Source: an uncultured Allomuricauda sp.
GTDB taxonomy: Bacteria > Bacteroidota > Bacteroidia > Flavobacteriales > Flavobacteriaceae
DNA: 64,000 nt
NCBI RefSeq assembly: GCF_947499585.1
Contig: NZ_CANMOO010000001.1
Coordinates: 1,302,001-1,366,000 of the forward strand
Reading direction: 5' to 3'
Below, in pieces: positions 17,401 to 25,536 of this stretch. Within the stretch, counting starts at the first letter, position 1. Each line of letters begins with the position of its first letter. Position numbers and translations under genes: made by a program. Below the pieces are notes generated by a model. The model did no database searches and had not been told where the DNA came from. It saw nothing but the letters and a program-made list of their open reading frames with translations.

Positions 17401-19803
17401 TTAATTCATACAGTCCATCCCTATAGGTGACCCATCCGGAATTTTAGGAACTGGAATAACTTTAAATGCAGAAGGTTTGCTTAGAAAAGCATCTATTCTT
17501 CTCACCATTTCTGAAGAAATAGCGCTTTTCCCATTACTCAAAAGAGAGGTTCTTAACTCCTTCAATGATTCATTCGCAATTGCATTTACCTGAGGGTGAA
17601 CTTCTTTATGTGCAGCAAGATTCATAATATGGTACAAGACCCTAAAATTAATGGTCTGCTGCACTTCATTTAAATAAGTATCCTTATGATTTTCTTCTAC
17701 AGTGTTTTCAAGTAATTTTCCAAAAACATTATTTAACCCAAGTTGATCTTTATCAATACTTTTTTGTTGTATCAATCTAGAGGCACGTTCTGGATGCAAC
17801 AACAGCCCCAAGGTCATATCGGCAGAAGTTTCGGCAGCAGAGAGAGCATCAAAAGAAATTCCTGTTCTCCCTTTAAAAGATTCTCTGGAACGGCCGTAAC
17901 CTATCGCTCTGGGCGGGAATAAATCCAGTTTTTCTTTTGGAATGGCCACTTCTTCCGCATTTAAAGTCCTTAGAATAGATTTTAAAGCATTCTCTTGCGT
18001 AGCTTGGCTTATGGAATAGACGGCACGTTGCCCATCTCCTTTTATAGAATAGTTATAATCCAATCCACCAATTAATTTTGAAACAGCTTCTGTTTGATAT
18101 CTATGGAAAAAATACAAGGGCGCAAAAACGTCTTCAAGCACTGAGTTGGGTTCCCCTGTACGCACATTATCTATAGAAAAATTATTAATGGCAGTTTTTC
18201 TGATCTTCAATACGTTTTCCAATTCCTGAGAAGCATTTCTACCATTATCCCATAAATGTGCCAAGGCATGTGCTCCACCTTGTGGACGCGCATCTTGATC
18301 AGAGATATAACGTAATCCATCTGTTTGCGCTTTCTTCAAAATGGAATTGAGTTCTTCTTTTTCGTTTTTCCCACTAGTAAAATCTGAATATGAATAGGCA
18401 ACGGTTACCTTATCCCAAACCCCAATACCCGTATCATAAGCATTGGAGAAATCAATAGTATTTCCATTAAGTTCAAATTGTGGGTGTGGATAATCCATTA
18501 CTGAGGCCCTACCATTTGTACTTGCCGCAAAATTGTGGGCAAAACCAAGAGTGTGTCCTATTTCATGTGCAGAAAGCTGACGAATCCTTGCCAACGCCAT
18601 TTCTAACATGGGCTGGTAATTATCATCACGTTCCGCAAAAGGCTTGTTCATTAACGCTTGCGCTATTAAAAAATCTTGTCGAATACGCAAACTCCCCAAA
18701 CTAACATGTCCCTTAATAATCTCACCAGTGCGCGGATCGGTAATACTGCTACCGTAACTCCATCCTCTTGTTGAACGATGTACCCATTGGATCACATTAT
18801 ACCTAACATCCATAGGATCGGCATCGTCTGGTAAAACTTTAAGTTGAAACGCATCCTTATATCCGATAGCTTCAAAAGCTTGGTTCCACCATCTACCGCC
18901 ATCCAGTAAAGCAGAACGAACGGGTTCTGGTGTTCCATTATCTAAATAATAAACTATAGGTTCAACTGCTTCACTTGTTGCAGCACCTGGGTTTTTTTTC
19001 TCTAAACGGTGTCTTGTTACAAAGCGCTTTAATATTGGTTCTTGAACCGGGGTCGCATAATCATAATACGAAAATGGATATGAACCACAACGTGGGTCAA
19101 ATTCTCTCTTCTTGTAGTCATCATCAGGTAATTCAATCAACGAATGGTGTTGGGCCACGGTTACCAAACTTGCATTTGGTGTCACCGAACGAATATTATT
19201 TCCTTCTGGAGTTCCACTAAAAGTAAGAGTGACATCGAATTCCACATTTTTAGGGAAAGCTTTGGTCCTTTCAAAAGCCCAAGCACTTTTAGATTTATCT
19301 AAACTGTATGAACCCTGTTTCGTTCGCTTTAACCTGGTTGAAACTCCATGGGCATCTCTCATTAAAAAATTGGTGATATCTATTAAATACTTTCCTTTGG
19401 ATTCCTCTTCAATCTTAAATCCATGCAGTACAGACTTTGCAAACGCTTGTTGCACAGATTTACGCTCCAATTCATTATTGGTAAGTGCTCTAAATTTTAA
19501 GTTAGGCTGAACTAAAAGCAATTTAGCACCTGCCTTTTTAAAGTAGACCACTTGTTCATTTCCCAGTTGGCCTCTATCTAAACCTATATCGTTACTACCA
19601 ATCCCACTGCTTAATGAGTATACGTACAAGAATTCTTTTTCCAGCTCATCCACTTCCAAGAAAATCTTATCGGAAGTATCATCGTAATAAAAATTGAAGT
19701 AGCCATTGAACATTTGATAATCCTTGATTTTATCAAAACTTTGGGCATTTAAAAAGGTGGCCGTGAAGACAATTGGCAAAACGTAAAAAAAGTATTTTTT
19801 CAT
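17401..19803 (-). CDS. Secreted zinc metalloprotease (DUF5117/DUF4953 type metzincin-like)
   Basis: The chosen start (MKKYFFYVLPIVF) gives an 800-residue protein with a signal peptide ending near FLNAQ; a 15-residue upstream extension without signal character is rejected. The zinc-binding signature HEIGHTLGFAHN, of the form HExxHxxGxxH, lies about half-way and is followed by a Met-turn-like SVMDYPHP. The N-terminal 200 residues form a beta-rich DUF5117-like domain and the C-terminal half is helical, as in the DUF5117-DUF4953 proteins common in Bacteroidota. It probably degrades proteins in the periplasm or outside the cell. The physiological target is unknown. Confidence 0.87.
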   Translation of the reverse strand: MKKYFFYVLPIVFTATFLNAQSFDKIKDYQMFNGYFNFYYDDTSDKIFLEVDELEKEFLYVYSLSSGIGSNDIGLDRGQLGNEQVVYFKKAGAKLLLVQPNLKFRALTNNELERKSVQQAFAKSVLHGFKIEEESKGKYLIDITNFLMRDAHGVSTRLKRTKQGSYSLDKSKSAWAFERTKAFPKNVEFDVTLTFSGTPEGNNIRSVTPNASLVTVAQHHSLIELPDDDYKKREFDPRCGSYPFSYYDYATPVQEPILKRFVTRHRLEKKNPGAATSEAVEPIVYYLDNGTPEPVRSALLDGGRWWNQAFEAIGYKDAFQLKVLPDDADPMDVRYNVIQWVHRSTRGWSYGSSITDPRTGEIIKGHVSLGSLRIRQDFLIAQALMNKPFAERDDNYQPMLEMALARIRQLSAHEIGHTLGFAHNFAASTNGRASVMDYPHPQFELNGNTIDFSNAYDTGIGVWDKVTVAYSYSDFTSGKNEKEELNSILKKAQTDGLRYISDQDARPQGGAHALAHLWDNGRNASQELENVLKIRKTAINNFSIDNVRTGEPNSVLEDVFAPLYFFHRYQTEAVSKLIGGLDYNYSIKGDGQRAVYSISQATQENALKSILRTLNAEEVAIPKEKLDLFPPRAIGYGRSRESFKGRTGISFDALSAAETSADMTLGLLLHPERASRLIQQKSIDKDQLGLNNVFGKLLENTVEENHKDTYLNEVQQTINFRVLYHIMNLAAHKEVHPQVNAIANESLKELRTSLLSNGKSAISSEMVRRIDAFLSKPSAFKVIPVPKIPDGSPIGMDCMN

Positions 19804-19885
19804 ATCAGAATAGTTGTAGCTAAAATTATATAAATTTCGTTGCTCCACAGCATTGAAACACTATTTTTGCTTGAAATTTAATTTT

Positions 19886-20981
19886 ATGGTTACTACAGAT
19901 CAGCAAAAAGATCTTATAGAGCGCCTTGGTGCGTTAAGGAGGTATCTTTGACATTGATGCCAAACTTATTGAAATAGAGAACGAAGAGGAGAAAACCATA
20001 GCCCCAGGATTTTGGGATAATCCACAGCAGGCCCAAGTTCAAATGCAATTGCTCAAGTCCAAGAAAAGGTGGGTGGAAGATTTTGATTCTGCCAAGTCCC
20101 TTGTTGGGGATTTAGAGGTTTTAATAGAATTCCAAGATGCAGGGGAAATTTCTGAAGAAGAAGTGAACCAGCAATATGACAAAGCAATTCTTACCATTGA
20201 AAATCTGGAATTCAAGAATATGCTGTCCGATGAAGGTGATGAACTCACCGCTGTGCTGCAAATAACCGCTGGCGCTGGTGGTACGGAGAGTTGTGATTGG
20301 GCAGCTATGCTCATGCGAATGTACCTTATGTGGAGTGAAAAGAACGGTTATAAGGTAAAAGAACTCAACTATCAAGAAGGAGATGTAGCCGGTATTAAAA
20401 CGGTTACATTGGAAATTGAAGGGGAATTTGCTTTTGGTTGGTTAAAAGGTGAGAATGGAGTGCACCGTTTGGTCCGTATCTCTCCCTTTGACAGCAATGC
20501 GAAACGGCATACTTCTTTTGCATCAGTATACGTGTATCCTCTAGTAGATGATACCATTGAAATTGATGTAAATCCTGCAGATATAGAAATTACCACGGCT
20601 CGTTCCAGTGGTGCTGGGGGACAAAATGTAAACAAAGTAGAAACAAAGGTGCAGTTGGTGCACAAGCCCACAGGAATACAAATTTCATGCTCGGATTCAC
20701 GCTCGCAACACGATAATAGGGCCACTGCAATGAAAATGCTAAAATCTCAACTGTACGAAATAGAACTAAGGAAAAAGCAAGAAGCAAGAGCCGAAATTGA
20801 ATCCACAAAAATGAAAATTGAATGGGGTTCTCAAATCCGTAATTACGTAATGCACCCATATAAATTGGTAAAGGATGTTCGCACAAGCCATGAAACGGGC
20901 AATGTTGATGCTGTTATGGACGGTGAAATAGATTCATTTTTAAAAGCGTTCCTCATGATGATGGGGCAACGTGAAGAATAA
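19886..20981 (+). CDS. prfB: Peptide chain release factor 2 (programmed +1 frameshift)
   Basis: The gene is read in two frames. The ATG at 19886 gives 21 codons ending in TAT CTT TGA (TGA at 19949-19951). A +1 shift at CTT-T continues in the frame of 19950 to the stop at 20981, giving about 364 residues, the normal RF2 length. The codon-anticodon-like stop-recognition motif SPF (RISPFDSNA) and the catalytic GGQ loop ([12 protein letters not shown]) are intact. RF2 ends translation at UGA and UAA. Autoregulation is by RF2 concentration at the in-frame UGA. arsC follows 14 bases later. Confidence 0.95.
19937..19952 (+). promoter_or_regulatory. RF2 programmed frameshift site
   Basis: AGGAGGT (19937-19943), a Shine-Dalgarno-like stimulator, is followed by TAT and the slippery CTT-TGA-C. 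This is the same arrangement as the E. coli prfB site. It explains why the downstream frame has no start codon near the expected N-terminus. Confidence 0.93.
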
Positions 20982-20995
20982 ATTAAGATATAGAT

Positions 20996-21337
20996 ATGAT
21001 TAAAATTTATCACAATCCAAGATGTAGAAAATCGCGTGAAGGTTTGGACCTTTTAGAAAAGTCTGGGAAAGATTTTGAAGTAGTTCTATACTTAGAAAAT
21101 GTTCCCACACATGGTGAGCTAAAAACAATAATCAAACAATTGGGTATTCCTGCCATAGAATTGGTTCGCAAGAATGAAGCAATTTGGAAAGAAAAGTATA
21201 AGGGGAAAACGCTTTCAGAAAATGAAATCATTGATGCAATGGTTGAAAACCCCAAATTAATAGAACGCCCTATTGTTATAAATGGAAATGAAGCAGTAAT
21301 AGGCAGACCTTCCGAAGAAATAAATAAAATAGTCTAA
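20996..21337 (+). CDS. arsC: ArsC/Spx-family arsenate reductase-like protein
   Basis: A 113-residue thioredoxin-fold protein. The catalytic cysteine is C10 in HNPRCRKSR, and the three arginines that bind arsenate in E. coli-type ArsC appear as R58 (LVRKNE), R91 (IERPIV) and R104 (IGRPSE). These residues support a glutaredoxin-dependent arsenate reductase. There is no arsenic operon nearby, and in flavobacteria such genes often sit alone behind prfB, so a general redox role is possible. Confidence 0.85.
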   Translation: MIKIYHNPRCRKSREGLDLLEKSGKDFEVVLYLENVPTHGELKTIIKQLGIPAIELVRKNEAIWKEKYKGKTLSENEIIDAMVENPKLIERPIVINGNEAVIGRPSEEINKIV

Positions 21338-21350
21338 CTGAGTCAAAAAA

Positions 21351-21366
21351 TGGCAAGGGTTTTGCA
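21351..21366 (+). promoter_or_regulatory. Sigma-54 (RpoN)-like promoter
   Basis: TGGCAAGGGTTTTGCA fits the pattern TGGCA-N6-TTGCA with the GG and GC dinucleotides at the required spacing. It lies in the non-coding gap after arsC, about 96 bases before the next start codon, and predicts a transcript starting near 21377. No TAnnTTTG promoter was evident in the same gap. Confidence 0.6.
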
Positions 21367-21461
21367 TTCAAGAACTTAGATAGAAATCTATTTAACATAT
21401 ATTTAACCAAACTAGGTTAAACCTTGATCTAATTTTAAAATCATACATTTTGAATACAATC

Positions 21462-21938
21462 ATGAAAAACACACAGACCATCATTTTATTCACGCTCTTA
21501 ATAGGGCTATTTTCAATGCCTACTTTAGAGGCCCAATATGGAAATAGATATGGAAATAATGGGTACGGCAGAAGACAAAGTACGTTGCCTCAAGCCCAAG
21601 AAACACCTAAAAAGGAAGATCCGCTTACGGCAGAAGAGCTTGTTGATGAGCGTATGCCTTCTATAACGGAGTCCATAGGGTTAAACCCATTTGAAGAGGC
21701 GGTAGTGAGAACAACTTTGATAAATTCCGTTCGGAAAAGAATGGAGCTTAGAATATTGAATTTGGATCCACCCAAAATGCAAGAAGAATTGCAAAAAATA
21801 GTGGCCAACCAGAATGAAGAGTTAAAATCTGGCTTACCAGAAGATAAGTTCGTTGCATTCCAAGAGCTTCAAGAGAATAGGTTCAATACCAAAAAGGCTA
21901 AAAAGAAGAAAAAGAAAAAGAAGAAATCCAAAGAATGA
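21462..21938 (+). CDS. Small secreted protein with Gly/Tyr-rich N-terminus and lysine tail
   Basis: A 158-residue protein starting at the ATG at 21462, which gives a good signal peptide (cleavage near LEAQYG). The TTG twelve bases upstream is not needed. Mature residues start with a short YGNRYGNNGYGRR segment. A helical region of about 90 residues follows (DPLTAEELVDERMPSI, then KRMELRILNLDPPKMQEEL), and the tail is KKAKKKKKKKKKSKE. No family is recognised. It lies one base before the TonB-dependent receptor gene, so both are in one operon under the sigma-54-like promoter. Confidence 0.75.
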   Translation: MKNTQTIILFTLLIGLFSMPTLEAQYGNRYGNNGYGRRQSTLPQAQETPKKEDPLTAEELVDERMPSITESIGLNPFEEAVVRTTLINSVRKRMELRILNLDPPKMQEELQKIVANQNEELKSGLPEDKFVAFQELQENRFNTKKAKKKKKKKKKSKE

Positions 21939-21939
21939 T

Positions 21940-24462
21940 ATGAAGAAACTGCTGCTGTCCTTTTTACTACTGAGTACGATAACAACAATTGCACAAAGAC
22001 CACAAGGACAGGGCAACCGACCAAATCCAATAAAGATTACAGGAAAAGTAATAGATACAGATACGGGTCAACCTCTTGAATATGCTACTTTAATACTCCA
22101 GCGCACTAAAAATCCAGAAAGAATAACAGGCGGTATTACCGATGCCATGGGTACGTTTGAGGTAGAAACCTTTCCTGGAGTTTATAATATTCGTATAGAA
22201 TATATTTCTTACACAACATACGAGGTCAAAGCACAAGTTTTACGAACTAGTACAGATTTAGGTACTATCAAACTATCTATTGATGTAGAACAGCTTGAAG
22301 ATGTAGAGGTAGTGGGCGAACGTACCACGGTTGAATTGCGTTTAGACAAGAAAGTCTATAACGTAGGAAGTGATTTAACGGTAAAAGGTGGTTCGGTGAC
22401 AGATGTTCTGGACAATGTGCCATCTGTGACCGTTGATGTCGAAGGCAATATCAGTTTAAGGGGTAATGAAAGTGTACGTATTTTAATAAATGGCAAGCCT
22501 TCAGCACTTTCTGGGTTAAGCCCAGATGCATTGCAACAACTTCCAGCTGAAGCCATTGAAAAGGTAGAAGTCATTACAAACCCATCCGCTCGCTATGATG
22601 CGGAAGGTACCGCAGGAATCCTAAACATTATCCTTAAACAAAGTAAAACGGCCGGATTGAACGGTTCTGTCAACGTTTTTGCTGGAAACCCAGATAATTT
22701 TGGCGGGGCATTAAGCCTAAACTTGAGAAGGGAAAATTTTAATATTTTTTCAAATACCACATACCGCTATAGAAATGCTCCCGGAAATGCGCAGTTTCTT
22801 CAAGAGAATTTTAATGATGATGGCTCTACTGATAGTTTTCAAGATGAGTTTAGAGAATATCAGCGAGAACGAGATGGATTCAATACCAACTTTGGTTTTG
22901 AACTTTTCCTTTCGGAAAATAGCAGCATCACCAATTCTTTTGTTTATCGAAAGACAAATGGGGAAAATACAGTCGATGTTGATTTTTTCAATTTTGATGC
23001 TCTTAGAAACCCTATAATTCAAAGAAATAGATTTACTCTGGAAGATGAAGAAGATGAAAATGTACAGTATTCCTTAAACTATGAGAAGAAGTTTAAAAAA
23101 GATGGGCATGTGTTGACCATGGATTATCAATATTCCAAAGGAACGGATTTTGAAAATTCTATAATTGATGAAATAATTCTTGGCGAAAATATTTCATTAC
23201 CAACGGAACAAACCATCAATGATGAAAGTCAAATTAACCAATTGGCGCAGTTTGATTACGTTTTGCCATTTGGCAAGGATAATCAATCACAATTTGAATT
23301 GGGTTACCGTGGAACTTTTAACAATTTTAATACCGATTTTGATTTTGGTATTCTAAACACAAATGGGTCTTTAAATGTTGATCCAGATTTCAGTAATGAG
23401 CTAAACTACCGTGAGTATGTTAATGCAGCATACACGCAAATAGGAACCAAATTAAAGAAATTCAGCATTCTTGGTGGTTTGCGAATGGAAGCTTCAGATA
23501 TTGGTATTGAATTGGTGGAAACTAATGAGAACACGGATAAAGATTATGTGGATTGGTTCCCCTCTTTGTTTTTAGGCTATGAATTTTCTGAAATGGAACA
23601 ATTGACAATTAGTTACAGTCGTAGACTTAGAAGACCACGATCTAGGTTTATTAACCCATTTCCCTCACGTTCTAGCAATACAAACCTATTTCAAGGCAAC
23701 CCCAATCTAAATCCGACCTACACCAATGCATTTGATTTGGGCTATTTAAAAAGATGGGATAAACTAACGTTCACCACCTCTGCCTACTATAATCGTTCTA
23801 CAGGTGTTTTTCAATTTATTACACAGGAAACCGGAGATTTTGTTGAAATTGAAAATCCTAATAATCCTTTGGAGCCAATTTTAGTGCCCATACAGGTGCG
23901 CACGCCAATTAATTTAGCAACTGATACGCGCTATGGTGGAGAGTTGACAACTACGTATACTCCGAAGAAAGATTGGCGATTTACCTGGAATTTAAATCTC
24001 TTTCAACAACAATTAAGAGGAGATTTCTCGTTTATAGATTTTCAAAATGAAGAAGTTGTTCAAAATTTTGATGCCGATAACTTTACTTGGTTTACCCGGT
24101 TAAGCGCTAAGCTGCCGTTACCCGGGGCAATTGATTTTCAGTCCAATCTTTTTTATAGAGGAAGACGTGTTGACGCCCAAAATGTAAATAAAGGAATACT
24201 ATCTACAAATTTGGCCTTCAGCAAAGATGTTATAAAGGACAAAGCAACGCTTTCTTTAAATGTCAGTGACTTACTAAATTCTAGAAAGAGAAGAACGGAA
24301 ACTAGAACGGAAAATGTTTTTACGGAGAGTGAGTTTCAATTTCGTGAACGTCAAATCACATTATCGTTTTTATATCGATTTAACCAACCCCAGAATGAGA
24401 GAACCAGAAGGGACAGAGGAAGTGGAGGAAACGGCGATGATGAAATAGAATTTGACGGATAA
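21940..24462 (+). CDS. TonB-dependent outer-membrane receptor (OMP_b-brl_3 type)
   Basis: The chosen start (MKKLLLSFLLLST) gives 840 residues with a signal peptide. The 29-residue upstream extension is very basic and overlaps the previous gene. Residues about 35-115 form a CarboxypepD_reg-like domain (ITGKVIDTDTGQPLEYATL). A plug domain follows (VTDVLDNVPSVTVDVEGNIS, LINGKPS, VEVITNPSARYDAEGTAGI). The remainder is a beta-barrel with many alternating strands, ending LSFLYRFNQP followed by a charged tail. The plug pattern is that of the outer-membrane beta-barrel family PF14905. The substrate is unknown and no SusD-like partner is present. Confidence 0.9.
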   Translation: MKKLLLSFLLLSTITTIAQRPQGQGNRPNPIKITGKVIDTDTGQPLEYATLILQRTKNPERITGGITDAMGTFEVETFPGVYNIRIEYISYTTYEVKAQVLRTSTDLGTIKLSIDVEQLEDVEVVGERTTVELRLDKKVYNVGSDLTVKGGSVTDVLDNVPSVTVDVEGNISLRGNESVRILINGKPSALSGLSPDALQQLPAEAIEKVEVITNPSARYDAEGTAGILNIILKQSKTAGLNGSVNVFAGNPDNFGGALSLNLRRENFNIFSNTTYRYRNAPGNAQFLQENFNDDGSTDSFQDEFREYQRERDGFNTNFGFELFLSENSSITNSFVYRKTNGENTVDVDFFNFDALRNPIIQRNRFTLEDEEDENVQYSLNYEKKFKKDGHVLTMDYQYSKGTDFENSIIDEIILGENISLPTEQTINDESQINQLAQFDYVLPFGKDNQSQFELGYRGTFNNFNTDFDFGILNTNGSLNVDPDFSNELNYREYVNAAYTQIGTKLKKFSILGGLRMEASDIGIELVETNENTDKDYVDWFPSLFLGYEFSEMEQLTISYSRRLRRPRSRFINPFPSRSSNTNLFQGNPNLNPTYTNAFDLGYLKRWDKLTFTTSAYYNRSTGVFQFITQETGDFVEIENPNNPLEPILVPIQVRTPINLATDTRYGGELTTTYTPKKDWRFTWNLNLFQQQLRGDFSFIDFQNEEVVQNFDADNFTWFTRLSAKLPLPGAIDFQSNLFYRGRRVDAQNVNKGILSTNLAFSKDVIKDKATLSLNVSDLLNSRKRRTETRTENVFTESEFQFRERQITLSFLYRFNQPQNERTRRDRGSGGNGDDEIEFDG

Positions 24463-24463
24463 C

Positions 24464-24491
24464 AAAAAAGAGGCTAAAAGCCTCTTTTTTT
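24464..24491 (+). terminator. Bidirectional terminator
   Basis: An 11-bp perfect stem AAAAAAGAGGC/GCCTCTTTTTT with loop TAAAA lies two bases after the receptor stop codon. It has T runs in both directions, and so serves both the receptor operon and the convergent small membrane-protein gene. Confidence 0.9.
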
Positions 24492-24663
24492 ATTCATTTC
24501 GTTTGGCCTTTTTAGCCTCGCGTTTTTCTTTGTACATTTCTATCAAGTTGCCGAACAACCAGTAAGGCACTACAAAAGTCAATAAGAAAATCATTAACCA
24601 AAAACCGATGGTCAGAATGGTTAAAAAAGCTAAGAAACCTAAATACTGGTCAAAATCAAACAT
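24490..24663 (-). CDS. Small (57 aa) membrane protein
   Basis: An unannotated short gene whose ATG is at 24661-24663 and whose TAA is inside the terminator region. The product begins MFDFDQYLGFLAFLTI, continues with one long or two short hydrophobic segments to about residue 40, and ends in a positively charged tail (YKEKREAKKAKRNE). Support comes from a well-formed upstream promoter, placement directly before a terminator, and the classic inside-positive membrane pattern. No function can be assigned. Confidence 0.7.
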   Translation of the reverse strand: MFDFDQYLGFLAFLTILTIGFWLMIFLLTFVVPYWLFGNLIEMYKEKREAKKAKRNE

Positions 24664-24683
24664 TACTTTTTCCTTTTGTTTAA

Positions 24684-24715
24684 CAAAGATACTTTGAATT
24701 GCTATAAAAAAACAA
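24684..24715 (-). promoter_or_regulatory. Promoter of the small membrane-protein gene
   Basis: On the minus strand TTG (24715-24713), a 21-base gap and TATCTTTG (24691-24684) match the Bacteroidota -33/-7 pair. The predicted transcript starts about 15 bases before the start codon at 24663. Confidence 0.65.
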
Positions 24716-24844
24716 ATCTCCGGTTAAAAAATGTTTGCTTCCCGAATCCTTTCTCTTTTAGGCAAACGATTTTTCTAAAGCAGGTAGGCAAATCGCAAAA
24801 GCTATTTGTTAGGTTGATTAGGTACAAGTATTTAGGAATATAGC

Positions 24845-24852
24845 GTTTTAAT
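24845..24852 (-). repeat. Terminal complementary repeat of cassette 1 (3' end)
   Basis: Plus-strand GTTTTAAT overlaps the stop codon of the outer-membrane-protein gene. It is the exact reverse complement of ATTAAAAC at 25417-25424, just before that gene's start codon. The neighbouring bases (GGAATATAGC) loosely resemble the TATA-containing arm of the other elements. The gap 24716-24844 otherwise shows no gene. Confidence 0.5.
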
Positions 24853-25411
24853 TATTCAAAGGAAATGTGATACCAACTGTAAATGCTCCAGCAAACTGTT
24901 CAACAGATGGCTGAAAATAATACGCAAATCCTAAATCAACGCTATTATTTTTTCCCAATTCCAAACCAATCGAAAAAGGAATATGATAAATAATTCCACT
25001 TTTGTCAATACTATCAAATGCTGTTTCTGTTTCAAATTTTCCAATTGATGTGCCTATTCCAATTTCAGCATAAGGTGCTACCCAGGGAATGGGTGCCCTG
25101 ACCCTTGCTTTTCCGCCCAATAAAAAAGCCTTTGATTCCGCTTTTTCATCTGTTGGATTATTATTCAAGTCTTTCCCATTAGAGTTTGTCAGAATAAAGC
25201 CGGCATACGGTCTAAACTCGACCCACGAAGTAGCTTTCAGTACCAACTCCCCTTGTGCAAAAAAACCATCATCAGCAATGTTACTAATACTATTATAGGG
25301 TGCGCTTAACCCATATCCAATTTGGACATTAATTAATTTTTCCTTGATAAATTGTGCTTTAATCAGGTTCGAAGTCAGTATAATTAATGTCAATATCAAT
25401 ATTTTTCTCAT
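24848..25411 (-). CDS. Small outer-membrane beta-barrel protein
   Basis: A 187-residue exported protein with a signal peptide cleaved near LIKAQ. The mature part shows eight or so amphipathic strands (NVQIGYGLSAP, GELVLKATSWVEFRPYAGFIL, FLLGGKARVRAP, FSIGLELG, FAGAFTVGITF) and ends with a phenylalanine-rich strand, as expected for an eight-stranded outer-membrane barrel. No specific family is recognised. It is the last gene of the cassette-like array. Its stop codon is part of the cassette-end repeat. Confidence 0.72.
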   Translation of the reverse strand: MRKILILTLIILTSNLIKAQFIKEKLINVQIGYGLSAPYNSISNIADDGFFAQGELVLKATSWVEFRPYAGFILTNSNGKDLNNNPTDEKAESKAFLLGGKARVRAPIPWVAPYAEIGIGTSIGKFETETAFDSIDKSGIIYHIPFSIGLELGKNNSVDLGFAYYFQPSVEQFAGAFTVGITFPLNN

Positions 25412-25416
25412 AATGT

Positions 25417-25536
25417 ATTAAAACGGTCTGGTATATAAAACATAGCGCTGAAAATAAGCGATAACTTTTCGGATTAATACACAGACCTTTCAATTAAACA
25501 CTTTTTACCCTATTTTTTTATATATTTTTAGGCAAC
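25417..25536 (-). repeat. attC-like palindromic element A (between SIR2 and barrel genes)
   Basis: The right boundary, plus-strand TTAGGCAAC (25528-25536), contains the SIR2 stop codon and is complementary to the SIR2 unit's own start. The left boundary is ATTAAAAC (25417-25424). Between them lie the arm ACGGTCTGGTATATAAAA followed by CATAGCG (25423-25447) and a second TATATA-containing arm at 25508-25527. The first arm matches element C at 22 of 25 positions. Total span is about 120 bases. Confidence 0.6.

Noticed and set aside
19804..19848. Extended N-terminus for the zinc metalloprotease gene
   Set aside because: The extra 15 residues precede a clean signal peptide and have no signal character of their own.
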